A stretch of 64,000 nucleotides of DNA from Undibacterium paludis (lineage in GTDB: Bacteria; Pseudomonadota; Gammaproteobacteria; Burkholderiales; Burkholderiaceae_D): the NCBI RefSeq assembly GCF_022568815.1, contig NZ_JAKZHX010000017.1:62001-126000 (forward strand), in the 5' to 3' direction. Of the stretch, positions 1 to 8,950 are shown in pieces. The notes beneath the pieces are model-generated. The model saw only the letters and a program-made list of their open reading frames with translations. It made no database searches and had not been told where the DNA came from. Position 1 is the stretch's first letter; each line of letters begins with the position of its first letter. The position numbers were made by a program, and so were the translations under genes.

Positions 1-31
1 GACGTATGCGTTTTTGTGCTTGCTCCATCAT
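1..31 (-). CDS. 5' end of a leftward gene cut by the window edge
   Basis: Reading leftward, two adjacent ATG codons (31-29 and 28-26) are followed by an open frame beginning M-M-E-Q-A-Q-K-R-I-R. A GGGGAG ribosome-binding site lies just upstream, with a better spacing (5 nt) to the second ATG. The gene starts about 30 nt after the stop of the HD-GYP regulator, so it is probably its next operon partner. Ten residues are too few to name the product. Confidence 0.5.
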   Translation of the reverse strand, partial: MMEQAQKRIR

Positions 32-62
32 AACTCCCCGAAACAAAACATAGCCAGTGGGT

Positions 63-1139
63 TCAGGCTTTTGTCAACGTGCTCTCTTCCTGGATGATCA
101 CATCGTCGTTGAAACGGAGATGTATGTCGAGCACCTGGTCCCAGGCTGAGACAAACGCACGCACGCAGTCGGGGCAAAAATGCGTCCCCGCATTTTGCAG
201 TAGGAATGCCTTTGCGTCCTCCATGGGCCAAGCATGCTTGTAAGGCCTTTCCGTCGACAGTGCGTCGAAAACATCGGCCACTGCGACAATACGGCCAGAC
301 CAGGGAATATCTTTACCACGCAAACCGTTAGGGTAACCATTGCCATCAAACTTTTCATGATGAGTGAGGGCGATCTCTTCCCCCAGTTTGATGACGGGTG
401 CATTACTGCCTGCCAGTATGCTGGCGCCGATTACAGGATGTCGACGCATGATGGCGAGTTCTTCTGCTGTCAATTTGCCAGGCTTGAGCAGGATATGGTC
501 AGGTATGCCGATTTTTCCAATGTCATGCATGGGGGCCGCCTCAAGCAGCAGTTCCTGAAAGTGTTTGTCCAGACCCAGTTGCTCGGCTATCAGCCTGGAG
601 TAATGGGCCATACGATTGATGTGACCGCCTGTTTCCGGGTCGCGGAACTCTGCAGCCCGCGAAAGCCGGGCGATGAGTTCATGCTCTCTGTCTATCAGGG
701 CGCCAGTTGCCTGCTCGACTTCATACTCTAGCAATTTGGCTTTGTCCTTAAGCAGGACCTGGGCATGACGCAGGTTGAGCAGATTGCGCATGCGAATGCG
801 ACATTCGGTAACATCAATTGGCTTGGCCAGGAATTCAGTCGCCCCCAACTGCAAAGCGCGGGTCCGGACATCTTTTTCATCTTCTGTTGTTACCATGATG
901 ATAGGGATGTCCTGGTAACCTGGCAGTTTTCTGACCAATTCAATAAAATCGTGGCCGTTGATTTCAGGCATCATATAGTCAACCAGTATCAGGTCATGCT
1001 CGCGGTCACGGCAGGCTGCCAATGCCAGTACCGGATCTTCAAATGCACTGACTGTGCTATCTGGCAAAGATTCTGCAAGTGAAGTTAGCAGGACGAGATT
1101 GAGCGCGCTGTCGTCCACAATCAGTATATTGGTAGTCAT
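63..1139 (-). CDS. Two-component response regulator with HD-GYP domain (RpfG-like)
   Basis: This 358-residue cytoplasmic protein joins an N-terminal receiver domain (about residues 1-125, phospho-acceptor Asp54 in LVDYMMP, Lys107 in AKP) through a short helical linker to an HD-GYP domain. The HD pair is at 205-206 (HDIGKIGIPD), followed by RRHPVIGASIL and HHEKFDGNGYP at about 260-270, so the metal ligands and the GYP motif are present. The family hydrolyses cyclic di-GMP, and phosphorylation of the receiver is expected to control it. The ATG has a good AAGGAG site. It belongs to a leftward signalling group with a CheW-like gene and an ANTAR regulator. No cognate kinase is visible, but the gene cut at the window edge could encode one. 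Confidence 0.93.
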   Translation of the reverse strand: MTTNILIVDDSALNLVLLTSLAESLPDSTVSAFEDPVLALAACRDREHDLILVDYMMPEINGHDFIELVRKLPGYQDIPIIMVTTEDEKDVRTRALQLGATEFLAKPIDVTECRIRMRNLLNLRHAQVLLKDKAKLLEYEVEQATGALIDREHELIARLSRAAEFRDPETGGHINRMAHYSRLIAEQLGLDKHFQELLLEAAPMHDIGKIGIPDHILLKPGKLTAEELAIMRRHPVIGASILAGSNAPVIKLGEEIALTHHEKFDGNGYPNGLRGKDIPWSGRIVAVADVFDALSTERPYKHAWPMEDAKAFLLQNAGTHFCPDCVRAFVSAWDQVLDIHLRFNDDVIIQEESTLTKA

Positions 1140-1397
1140 GGCTTCTCCTTGTGCTGAAAAATTGCTTAATTTTCAATTTTAACTATAGGTGAAAATGGAT
1201 GATCAAACCAGTGAGTCATACTTGGACATGAGCAAGAAAACTGCTTGCCTTGCCAAAGCAGCCGACTTTGCCGGCAAGCTAATGACCTGATTGCTTGTGG
1301 CTGTTCGCGGCAGTTTCCTGTCATGATCGCCATCTGGATTCTTATGCTTTTGGGTGTCGGCGTGCACTGTTTTGGTGTTAGTGTGGTGTGCCTTCTA

Positions 1398-1901
1398 CTA
1401 ATTTAATAAACCTGCGGTCTGGTAGCATTTCTCGTATTCAAGACTAGCAAGAAGGGTATTCAGATCCAGTATCGTGACCAGCCTGTCTTGCATCGTGACT
1501 AGTCCCAGAATGTGCTGAGTATCTGTTTTACATGCGAAGGGGAGCACATCGGCTCGCATGATTTGTACAACTTCGTGGATTTGGCCTGCCAAGAGTCCCA
1601 TTGGACCCTGTTCTGTATCGAGAATAATGGCTGTTCTGGGTGTTGAATCACCTGCAAGCTTAAAGCAGTGACACAAATCGACAAACGGAATAACGCTGCC
1701 GCGTAAGCTGGCAACGCCGCGCACATAGTCCGGTGAACCTGCGATCTGGGTCAGTGATACTTCTCCGCGTAATTCTCTGACGGACTTGATATTGATAGCA
1801 TAAGCTTCGCTGGCGAGCATGAAGATCAGGAAATCACCATAAACGAGATTTGGTACGCCATGTGGGAGGTTTGTAGTTTGTGTAATGTCAGAAATTTTCA
1901 T
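1398..1901 (-). CDS. CheW-like chemotaxis coupling protein
   Basis: This single CheW domain of 167 residues begins near VYGDFLIFMLASEAYAI and contains the family pattern GVASLRGSVIPFVDL, followed by ILDTEQGPMGLLAGQIHEVVQI. CheW proteins link chemoreceptors to the CheA kinase. The chosen ATG (MKISDI) has an AAAGGAGC site 6 nt upstream; a start 8 codons earlier has none. No cheA, receptor, cheR or cheB gene lies nearby, so it either serves a distant array or works with the neighbouring response regulators. Confidence 0.9.
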   Translation of the reverse strand: MKISDITQTTNLPHGVPNLVYGDFLIFMLASEAYAINIKSVRELRGEVSLTQIAGSPDYVRGVASLRGSVIPFVDLCHCFKLAGDSTPRTAIILDTEQGPMGLLAGQIHEVVQIMRADVLPFACKTDTQHILGLVTMQDRLVTILDLNTLLASLEYEKCYQTAGLLN

Positions 1902-2301
1902 ATTTGCTCCTTTGACCAGTTGCACAAGGCATTAGCTGATCGCTTGAAATGAGAATGGATTTCAAAAAGAATACGAATATGGCGGGTAATGGCCACGAGA
2001 ACCGTGAAAATGCAGCGTAAAGGCAGCCTTCCAGGAGAGCGAAGAAAATCAGGGACAACAGAGCAGGAGGTTGTCAGTGATGCTGTTGTGGCAGCGTATT
2101 ACTTCAGGTTTGATTTTACCTGACCTTTATTGCCATGTGGAAACATGAGACAAGATTTAACGATAGCCAGAACATTTTCTATTTACTGTGTCAATATGAC
2201 ATTGACATGCCAGGCTGCATGGCATGTTTGCGTTTGTGCTCGCTCTCAAAGATTTCCGTCATCGGCGTGTTTGCCGCAGTAGCGCCAATTGAGAAATATC
2301 C
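1902..2301. other. Non-coding gap between the CheW and ANTAR genes
   Basis: About 400 nt separate two leftward genes. I see no convincing gene. A short rightward frame at 2135-2326 lacks a ribosome-binding site and runs into the end of the ANTAR gene on the other strand. A weak 6-bp inverted repeat (TCAGGT/ACCTGA, about 2104-2123) is present. The region probably holds the promoter of the cheW-HD-GYP unit, but no element could be assigned. Confidence 0.4.
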
Positions 2302-2913
2302 TCAAACGTTTTTCTTTTTGGCTTGAATCGCTGTGTGAAACTGATTGATAGTTTCTTCCGCACTCAGTACAGCATTGGCAATTTCCCTGATGGTTTTACG
2401 TTGCGACCTTGCCTGGCTGCGCATGATGTCAAATGCAGTGTGCCTGTCAGTTCGATAGTGTGCCATCAAGACACCAGTAGCTATGCTGATTTCCCTGCCG
2501 GTTGCGAGCGCATTGGTCAGATGGGATTCGGTTTTCCTCAGTCTTTTGATCTCTTCCGCACGGGCCAGACTGGCTTTTAATGTTGCCATGAGGCTGGAAA
2601 TGTCTACTGGTTTGACCATGTAGCCTACGGCACCATATTCGACCGCTGTTTCCACAATATGAGCGTCACTGATTGCTGAGAGGAACATGAATGGCAAGCC
2701 CTGCAAGTCTCTGAGCTTGATGGCCAGCTCCAGGCCGGACATATCAGGCAGGTCAATATCAAGCATGGCAAGATCTGGTGCTTCCCTTTCTGCCGCAACC
2801 AGGGCCTCCAGGCCGGATACCGCTGTGACAACAGTGTAGCCTGCCTGTCGCAGGGTAGTTGCCAGTAGAGCCAGTGTTAGTGGGTCGTCATCAACAAGCA
2901 GGATATTTTCCAT
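2302..2913 (-). CDS. Response regulator with ANTAR RNA-binding domain
   Basis: The 203-residue product has a receiver domain (VDDDP near the N terminus, phospho-Asp in MLDIDLPDMSG, Lys in VKPVD). A coiled linker then leads to a C-terminal ANTAR domain with the expected A-x3-L-M pattern (IATGVLMAHY, AFDIMRSQARSQ, IREIANAVL). ANTAR regulators such as AmiR and NasT bind paired hairpins in nascent mRNA leaders and prevent early termination. ATG 2913 (MENILLVDDD) is preferred because it sits directly before the receiver fold; a TTG 7 codons upstream is also possible. No nitrogen or amidase genes, the usual ANTAR targets, are near. Confidence 0.9.
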   Translation of the reverse strand: MENILLVDDDPLTLALLATTLRQAGYTVVTAVSGLEALVAAEREAPDLAMLDIDLPDMSGLELAIKLRDLQGLPFMFLSAISDAHIVETAVEYGAVGYMVKPVDISSLMATLKASLARAEEIKRLRKTESHLTNALATGREISIATGVLMAHYRTDRHTAFDIMRSQARSQRKTIREIANAVLSAEETINQFHTAIQAKKKNV

Positions 2914-3124
2914 GGCCTGACTATCTATATTCAATGTGGCATCATTGGCTTACAGCATATCCCATATGAAAGATAAATGGTGATGTGGCGATGTTCAAGT
3001 GACGGGATGTGGCCTTCGGACGACAAGCGATGCGGAGTTTATCTAAGTGACATTCTTACGGCGAAAAGAACCTCTGTATCAGTGGAACAGTCTGGCGACC
3101 TGCGCATGGGGGGCAGCCTGTTGA

Positions 3125-3742
3125 TTACTGCTTCACTGTTTCCAGTCGCGGCCTTGCGACATAGCCGAACTCATGCATCAGTTGATGTTCTTCACAACGC
3201 TGTACATCCAGGCATAAGCCATGTGTACCAGGTGGTTGCAGTTGCAGTTTGCCAGTATTGTTGGTATCGTCCAGCCACATCAGCAGGTCTTCTGCACTGG
3301 CAGTAACGTGATCGAGGCTGAGCCAGGTCAGGCATTCTGTCAGGTCTCGGTCATCGAGTTGGGCTAGAGTGTTGCCACTGCTGAGAAGCAGGTGTCCTTG
3401 CCGGTCCATAAAAACCAGTTCCGGGACAAAGTCCTGTTCTGTGTGATGCAGGGCAAAGCTGCCAGTGGCAGTTGTATGGGCGATGAATGGCGTGGCTGCC
3501 AGGTCGACATAGACGCGCTGCGGGCCATTCTGGAAATACCAGCAGCCATCGTCGCTGCAGGTATAGTTGCGGGCAATGAAGGCCAGCAGGGTGGGGTGGC
3601 GGATGATATCGCCTGTCAGCCCCAGGGCCTGACAGCGTTCGTCGCGCATGCGCCAGTTTCCACGGGCATCAAGCGCCAGCCAGCCATAGCAATGTGGCAC
3701 ATTTGGCCATTTGGCCATGGCTGCCTTGACGATCTCATCCAT
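3125..3742 (-). CDS. Conserved hypothetical protein coupled to a hydrolase
   Basis: This 205-residue soluble protein is rich in Trp, Cys and His. It has no signal peptide or membrane segment, and I do not recognise a family with confidence. Features visible are CYGWLALDARGNWRMRDER near the N terminus, CSDDGCWYFQNGPQRVYVDL in the middle and a C-terminal HEFGY. Its ATG overlaps the TGA of the upstream hydrolase gene by one base (TGATG), so the two are translationally coupled. This arrangement suggests a shared metabolic role, which remains inference. Confidence 0.8.
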   Translation of the reverse strand: MDEIVKAAMAKWPNVPHCYGWLALDARGNWRMRDERCQALGLTGDIIRHPTLLAFIARNYTCSDDGCWYFQNGPQRVYVDLAATPFIAHTTATGSFALHHTEQDFVPELVFMDRQGHLLLSSGNTLAQLDDRDLTECLTWLSLDHVTASAEDLLMWLDDTNNTGKLQLQPPGTHGLCLDVQRCEEHQLMHEFGYVARPRLETVKQ

Positions 3743-4698
3743 CAGCTATTCGCCTCGAAAAAGTGCAGTATCTTTTGCGGCAGCCAGTCCAGCTTGCCAG
3801 GTATGCCGCCAGTGGCAAAGCCGACGTGGCCACCGTGTTCCGGGTATTCCAGTGTGACGCAATCGGCTGCTTGTGCCGGCAGATGCCGGCCGGGCAGGAA
3901 AGGGTCGTTCCTGGCATTCAATACTAGGGTTGGTACCGTGATATCGTGCAGTATATGCTTGGCGCTGGCGCGATGCCAGTAATCATCGGTATCGAGATAA
4001 CCATGCAGTGGTGCGGTGACGACATTATCGAATTCGTACAAATCCCTGGCATTGAGCATGGCATCACGATTGAACAGGCCGGGGAACTGGTCGAGTTTTT
4101 GCAGGCACTTGGGCTTCAGCGTCTTCAGAAACATGCGCGTGTAGATCATGTTGAAACCGCTGCCCAGCGACGCACCGCCCTGTGCCAGGTCCAGTGGTGC
4201 GGATACCGCACAGGCCGCGTTGATAATTTCTGCCTGGTGTTGTGATTCACCGAGCCAGCGCAGCAGGGCGTTGCCGCCAAGAGAAACACCGGCTGCGTAG
4301 AATTTACTGCCCGGATTTTTTTGCTGGTGAGCTGCATGCAGGCGGGCGATGATCCAGCCTATTTCCTGCGCGTCGCCAGAATGGTAAAAGCGCGGCGCCT
4401 GGTTGAGTTCGCCGGAGCAGCCGCGAAAATGCGGTATCGCGCCTGACCAGCCACGTTCACGCAGGGCCGCCATCATGGCGCGCGCATAGTGGCTGTCGCT
4501 GGAACCTTCCAGGCCATGGAAGAGTACGACAAAGGGTTTACCAGTTTCACCATCGAGAAAATCAACGTCAACAAAGTCTGCATCCGGTGTGGTCCAGCGT
4601 TCCCGCCGCAATGGTGTCAGCGGCTTGTCGATGAACAGCGCCGGGTAGATGGTTTGCAGATGGCCGCCGGGCAACCAGCGTGGTGAAATGTATTTCAT
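3742..4698 (-). CDS. YheT-family alpha/beta hydrolase
   Basis: A 318-residue cytosolic alpha/beta hydrolase. It starts with the YheT/ABHD-type signature PRWLPGGHLQTIYP, has the oxyanion region FHGLEGSSDSHYAR and the nucleophile elbow GVSLGGNALLRWLGE. The acid is probably in LNARNDPF and the histidine in YPEHGGHVGF. The family contains poorly characterised esterases. Gene order with the downstream hypothetical gene (one-base overlap) implies a two-gene operon. Confidence 0.92.
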   Translation of the reverse strand: MKYISPRWLPGGHLQTIYPALFIDKPLTPLRRERWTTPDADFVDVDFLDGETGKPFVVLFHGLEGSSDSHYARAMMAALRERGWSGAIPHFRGCSGELNQAPRFYHSGDAQEIGWIIARLHAAHQQKNPGSKFYAAGVSLGGNALLRWLGESQHQAEIINAACAVSAPLDLAQGGASLGSGFNMIYTRMFLKTLKPKCLQKLDQFPGLFNRDAMLNARDLYEFDNVVTAPLHGYLDTDDYWHRASAKHILHDITVPTLVLNARNDPFLPGRHLPAQAADCVTLEYPEHGGHVGFATGGIPGKLDWLPQKILHFFEANS

Positions 4699-4719
4699 TG
4701 ACTCTTCGTCAGTGCAGGT

Positions 4720-5151
4720 TCAGTGCAAAACGCTGGCTTTAAACATGTCCAGCGGCGCCTTGCCTGATGCTACAGAAGTATGGTGCATGGTAATGCGCCA
4801 GCCATGCGGTGTTTTTACATAGACATTGGTAGCGAGGATATGCACATCCTGCTTGCCATCTGCCGTGCGCTGGAATTCTTCGATGACGCTATGGACTGCC
4901 GTCAGCATATTGTGGGTGGCATGCAATTGCACTGGCCGGATGTTGACACTGCCGCGCTCAAAAATGCTTTCCCATGAGCTGCGTATGGCTGCGTGGCCGA
5001 TCAGCCTGGCGGCACCAGGGTGTATGCAGACGATTTCTTCGTCTTCAGCCCACAGGGCCATCATGCCGTCCAGGTCGGCACGGCTCATGGCATCGTAAAA
5101 GGCAGCCTCGACTTCGTCGGCACTGCCTATCAATTGCTTTTTGGCGGGCAT
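4720..5151 (-). CDS. NTF2/SnoaL-like small protein
   Basis: A 143-residue protein with a cone-shaped NTF2-like fold: an N-terminal helix (EVEAAFYDAMSRADLDGMMALWAEDEEIVCIHP), a strand-rich core and a terminal strand HGWRITMHHTS. Such proteins are small enzymes or ligand binders, and no substrate can be assigned. The ATG giving MPAKKQ is chosen because upstream alternatives would overlap the zinc-finger gene at 5169-5372 and add low-complexity residues. It lies 17 nt downstream of that gene and is probably co-transcribed with it. Confidence 0.85.
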   Translation of the reverse strand: MPAKKQLIGSADEVEAAFYDAMSRADLDGMMALWAEDEEIVCIHPGAARLIGHAAIRSSWESIFERGSVNIRPVQLHATHNMLTAVHSVIEEFQRTADGKQDVHILATNVYVKTPHGWRITMHHTSVASGKAPLDMFKASVLH

Positions 5152-5168
5152 GATGGTGTCAGTAAAAA

Positions 5169-5372
5169 TTAATGCGCTTTGAGCTCGACGCCGGGTGCGA
5201 GCTTGTATTGGGTGCCGCAATACGAGCAGGTGGCTGAACCGCCATGGGACAGGTCCAGATAAACGCGCGGGTGCGAAGACCACAGGGGCATGGCCGGGTT
5301 AGGGCAGTGTGCGGGCAAATCCTTGGCTTGCAGTTCGACGACGTTATTGGTGGTGCTGGCGGGTGTAGACAT
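5169..5372 (-). CDS. CHCC zinc-finger protein (NDUFS6-like)
   Basis: This 67-residue protein carries a His/Cys zinc site: Cys in LPAHCPNP, His in LDLSHGG, and the pair CSYCGTQY. This resembles the zf-CHCC family, which includes the mitochondrial complex I subunit NDUFS6. Bacterial members are short and usually encoded alone. A GGAG site precedes the ATG. In relatives it is commonly annotated simply as a zinc-finger domain protein; its partner is unknown. Confidence 0.88.
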   Translation of the reverse strand: MSTPASTTNNVVELQAKDLPAHCPNPAMPLWSSHPRVYLDLSHGGSATCSYCGTQYKLAPGVELKAH

Positions 5373-5629
5373 GCTGACTCCGGTAAAAAAGTTGGTGCTG
5401 GAAGCGGTGCGGGCAGGGTTCTGGCCGGTACAGTCCTTCCAATGAATAATTGCCTTCGAGATTTTAACGGATTCTCGGGTGGCTGGGCTGTTTTAGCCCT
5501 CTATAAGCATCTTGTCGATGCCGGACAGGGCGCAATACATTTGTCAAACTGCCCATGAAACAGGCAGCGCGGGCAGATTTTTCCTTTCCCAGTTACAATA
5601 GTGCACTTTCCCGCTCTCTCCACACTCTC

Positions 5630-6388
5630 ATGTCATTTGAATCAGACAAGGCCGCGTTCAAGGAAGGTTTGAGAGTAGGTGCACCCACCTGGTTTGGTGT
5701 GGGCGCCTGGGGACTGGTGGTAGGTATCGCCATGATCAAGGCCGGCCTGACACTGACGCAGGCCCTCGGCATGACCCTGCTGGTGTTTGCCGGATCAGCC
5801 CAACTGGCTTCGCTTCCCCTGATTGCTGCACATGCACCGGCCTGGGTGATTTTTGCCACGGCATTGGTGGTGAACCTGCGCTTCCTGATTTTTTCCGCCA
5901 TCCTGGCGCCGCATTTTTCGCATCTGCCCTGGCGTACCCGCGCCTGGCTCGGTTTTTTGACTGGTGATATCTCGGTCGGCCTGTTCATGCAGCGTTACCC
6001 AGAGTTTGCTGAAGAAAAAGGCAAGCTGGCGTACCTCAAGGCCCTGGTCTTCCCTAACTGGGTAGCCTGGCAAAGCGGTTCTGTGATTGGCATCCTGCTT
6101 GGCAGCCAGGTACCGACCAGCTGGGGGCTGGGCTTTGCCGGTACCCTGGCCATCCTGTGCATCATGCTGCCACTGATCATCAATCGTGCTGCTTTTGCCG
6201 GTGTAGTGGTGGCGGGCATCTGTGCCTTGCTCGCAGTTAACCTGCCCTACAAACTCGGACTGCTGCTGGCGGTCTTGCTGGGCATGGGTACGGCCATGAT
6301 GCTGGAAGAGTTTTTGGAAGGTAAAAAAACTGCAGTAAAAACGGAACCAGCCACATCCGGCAAATGCCAGGAAAGGGAGCCATCATGA
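5630..6388 (+). CDS. AzlC-family branched-chain amino acid exporter, large subunit
   Basis: The 252-residue inner-membrane protein has several hydrophobic spans and typical AzlC stretches (GLRVGAPTWFGVGAWGLVVG, FAGSAQLASLPLI, VVNLRFLIFSA). AzlC and AzlD together export branched-chain or similar amino acids. ATG 5630 (MSFESD) is preferred over a start 25 codons upstream because family members begin just before this conserved helix. The last codons overlap the azlD start as ATGA, so the pair is translationally coupled. Confidence 0.92.
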   Translation: MSFESDKAAFKEGLRVGAPTWFGVGAWGLVVGIAMIKAGLTLTQALGMTLLVFAGSAQLASLPLIAAHAPAWVIFATALVVNLRFLIFSAILAPHFSHLPWRTRAWLGFLTGDISVGLFMQRYPEFAEEKGKLAYLKALVFPNWVAWQSGSVIGILLGSQVPTSWGLGFAGTLAILCIMLPLIINRAAFAGVVVAGICALLAVNLPYKLGLLLAVLLGMGTAMMLEEFLEGKKTAVKTEPATSGKCQEREPS

Positions 6389-6708
6389 GCGATTGGGAAA
6401 TCTGGCTCGTCATCATCCTGCTGACCCTTGCTACCTTCATTGCCCGTAGCGGCTTCTGGCTGGTCGGCCATCATATCAACCTGCCCAAGCGGGCGCAGGA
6501 AGCATTGCGCTATGCCCCCGCCTGCGCCCTGGCGGCGATCATCGTACCTGATCTGCTGCTTGCCAACGGCCAGGTGGAAGTCAGCCTGGACAACCCGCGC
6601 CTGCTGGCGGGTTTGCTGGCAACGGCTTTCTTTTTGGTACGCAAGAACATGTTGCAGACCATATTTTTTGGCATGGCCGTATTCACCTATATCAGGTTGG
6701 GTTTGTAG
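6385..6708 (+). CDS. AzlD-family small exporter subunit
   Basis: A 107-residue membrane protein with about four hydrophobic helices and the AzlD pattern RSGFWLVGHHINLP near the N terminus, followed by LRYAPACALAAIIVPDLL. It works with AzlC in amino acid export. The start overlaps the azlC stop codon (ATGA) and a GGGAG site lies inside the azlC end. Confidence 0.92.
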   Translation: MSDWEIWLVIILLTLATFIARSGFWLVGHHINLPKRAQEALRYAPACALAAIIVPDLLLANGQVEVSLDNPRLLAGLLATAFFLVRKNMLQTIFFGMAVFTYIRLGL

Positions 6709-6739
6709 CTGGAGTGAAGGCTCTTTTTTCCATGCAAAG

Positions 6740-7387
6740 TCAGCGCGCCCAGTTACGCACGTAATCCGGTGCTTCTACACGGCAATACTCGTCAGCGACT
6801 GGTGTGGCAGGCGTCAACACCAGGGGCAGGACCCCGGCCCAGGCGGGGATATCCATGTCCTCGGCATCATCAACCGGGCCGCCAGTACGTATTTTGACAG
6901 CAGCCTCATCCAGGGCGATACGCATGACAGTGGTGGCTGCCATTTCCTTGATGCTGCCGGGTCTGACCTGAGTCTGCCTGCCAGGGGCCAGTTTTTCCAT
7001 GAACAGGGCCAGGGCCTGATGCTTGTCAGCTTCATCCGTGACCCGCTCAAAGCAGCCATAGATCATGGCCGAACGATAATTCATGGCATGGTTGAAAGCT
7101 GAACGGGCCAGCACTAGGCCATCGAGATGAGTGATGGTGATACAGGCTTGCACACCGCTGGTCAATAACCTGGTCAGACGACCGCCATTAGAGCCGTGGA
7201 TATACAGATAATCGTCTTGTCGCCAGCAGGCGGTCGGTATGCAATGCGTGCCCTTGCCATCATCAAAGGCAATGTGGCAAAGATGGGCAGCGTCGATGAC
7301 TGCATGCAGGCTGGCCTGCTCATAGCTGGCAAGCTCCGCCAGCCGGCGAATGCGGGTACGGTCGCTGGGTGCGCTCCTGGTATTCAT
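6740..7387 (-). CDS. Pyridoxamine 5'-phosphate oxidase-like (FMN-binding) protein
   Basis: This 215-residue protein has the split-barrel flavin fold of the Pyridox_ox_2/NimA type: HLCHIAFDDGKGTHCIPTAC near the N terminus, YLYIHGSNGGRLTRLL in the middle and MNYRSAMIYGCFERVTD. Members bind FMN, heme or F420; the exact activity is unknown. It is divergent from a MocR-type, PLP-dependent regulator and they share a roughly 105-nt intergenic region with a large palindrome. That regulator probably controls it, which suggests a vitamin B6-linked role (inference). Confidence 0.88.
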   Translation of the reverse strand: MNTRSAPSDRTRIRRLAELASYEQASLHAVIDAAHLCHIAFDDGKGTHCIPTACWRQDDYLYIHGSNGGRLTRLLTSGVQACITITHLDGLVLARSAFNHAMNYRSAMIYGCFERVTDEADKHQALALFMEKLAPGRQTQVRPGSIKEMAATTVMRIALDEAAVKIRTGGPVDDAEDMDIPAWAGVLPLVLTPATPVADEYCRVEAPDYVRNWAR

Positions 7388-7422
7388 GTTCCTGGTCCTC
7401 GAAAGTGATAGCGAGGCGGACT

Positions 7423-7468
7423 ATAATTGATGACTGGCTCTTTAGAAAGATCCAGGATCATCAATTAT
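7423..7468. promoter_or_regulatory. 46-bp near-perfect palindrome in a divergent promoter (MocR operator candidate)
   Basis: Outer arms ATAATTGATGA (7423-7433) and TCATCAATTAT (7458-7468) are exact inverted repeats. Inside them, CTGGCTCTTT and AAAGATCCAG form a second inverted repeat with a single mismatch. It lies between the starts of the PNPOx-like gene and the MocR gene, where autoregulating MocR proteins usually bind. Its presence argues against the TTG at 7427 as the regulator's start. Confidence 0.7.
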
Positions 7469-7492
7469 TTTAGGGCCAAAAATAAACTGTGC

Positions 7493-8950
7493 ATGATGGA
7501 TTACGCATTATTGTTTGAACATTTTTCTGATGAGCACAAACGACTGGCATGGTCACGCCAACGTCTGTTGCATGAATGCCTGCGTACTGCCATCAGGAGT
7601 GGAAAACTGGCTGCCGGCACGCGCCTGCCGGCAAGCCGCCTGCTTGCTGCTGAATTGACGCTGGCACGCAATACTGTACTGTATGCCTACGAACAACTGG
7701 CTACGGAGGGCTATGTCGACGCCGACAAGCGCGGCACCGTCGTAGCGCAGGTGGAGCTGAAGCGAGCAAAGACCGGAGCGCCAGTCGTGGCAACTACACC
7801 GCTGCTGTCGCAGCGCAGCCGTATTAATGCGCCCTTGCTCGACACGACGTCGATGCATGCCTTTGCACCGGGTGTGCCGGCACTCGATGCATTTCCGCTT
7901 GGGCCATGGCGGCATTTGCAGGCCAGGGCCTGGCGCAGGATGGGGGCGCAGCAGCTCAACTATGGCGAATCGGCAGGAGAACTGCCTCTGCGTGCCGCTA
8001 TCGCAGATTACCTGCGTGTGTCACGTGGTGTACTCTGCGATGTTGAACAGGTCTTCATTACCGATGGCACCCAGGCCAGCCTGGGCATATGCACCCAGGT
8101 ATTCGCCGATGCCGGCCAGCAGGTCTGGATGGAAAACCCCGGCTATCACGGCGCCAGGACGGCGTTTACTGCTGCCCAACTACGGATACGCGGCATCCAT
8201 GTGGATCAGGATGGCATTGCCACGGCTGCCAGCGACTGGCAAGACTACCCGCCCAGGCTGATTTATGTCACTCCTTCTCACCAGTATCCGCTGGGCCATG
8301 TGCTCAGCCTGGTACGGCGTATGACCCTGATAGAGCAGGCCAGGGCTTGTGGTGCACTGATCATAGAAGATGACTACGACAGCGAATTCAGGCATGACGG
8401 CCCGCCTTTGCCCGCCATGCAGGGCCTGGCAGCGGATGCACCTGTGCTGTACCTGGGTACTTTCAGCAAGACCATGTTCCCTGCTTTGCGTATTGGCTTT
8501 ATGGTGGTGCCCAGAAACCTGGTGGCAGCATTGCATGATTTTCTGGAGCGGGCGGCACCGCGTGGCCGCGCTGTGGATCAACTGGCCCTGGCAGAATTCA
8601 TCCGCAATGGCCAGTTCGCCAGCCACTTGCGCCGCATGCGCAGACTGTACAGGCAAAGACGTGATGCGATGGTGGCAGCACTGGAACGGCATGCGGGGTC
8701 TGCAGGCCAGATACAGGGGGCCAGCACCGGCATGCACCTGAGCCTGGCACTGACGTCAGAGGTACCAGACAGCCTGATCAGTACCAGAGCACATGAACTG
8801 GGCATAGTTGCCCAGGCATTGAGCGCCCATGCCGCAGAGTCTGGCAAAGCTGCTGGCAATGGTTTGATACTCGGCTATGCCCAGGTCGATGCCGCATTGA
8901 TGGATGAGCGTATCAGGCAGCTGGCAAAAGTCATTCTGCTTGCAGACTAG
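7493..8950 (+). CDS. MocR/PdxR-family regulator (GntR HTH plus aminotransferase domain)
   Basis: The protein of about 485 residues has an N-terminal winged helix (CLRTAIRSGKLAAGTRLPASR, then NTVLYAYEQL). A fold-type I aminotransferase domain follows, with the PLP lysine in LGTFSKTMFPALRIGF and the Asp in IIEDDYDSEF. Such proteins sense pyridoxal phosphate or amino acid adducts and regulate divergent genes. I chose ATG 7493/7496 because further upstream the frame crosses the palindrome at 7423-7468. Its TAG overlaps the stop codon of the convergent lnt gene by 3 bases. Confidence 0.9.
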   Translation: MMDYALLFEHFSDEHKRLAWSRQRLLHECLRTAIRSGKLAAGTRLPASRLLAAELTLARNTVLYAYEQLATEGYVDADKRGTVVAQVELKRAKTGAPVVATTPLLSQRSRINAPLLDTTSMHAFAPGVPALDAFPLGPWRHLQARAWRRMGAQQLNYGESAGELPLRAAIADYLRVSRGVLCDVEQVFITDGTQASLGICTQVFADAGQQVWMENPGYHGARTAFTAAQLRIRGIHVDQDGIATAASDWQDYPPRLIYVTPSHQYPLGHVLSLVRRMTLIEQARACGALIIEDDYDSEFRHDGPPLPAMQGLAADAPVLYLGTFSKTMFPALRIGFMVVPRNLVAALHDFLERAAPRGRAVDQLALAEFIRNGQFASHLRRMRRLYRQRRDAMVAALERHAGSAGQIQGASTGMHLSLALTSEVPDSLISTRAHELGIVAQALSAHAAESGKAAGNGLILGYAQVDAALMDERIRQLAKVILLAD

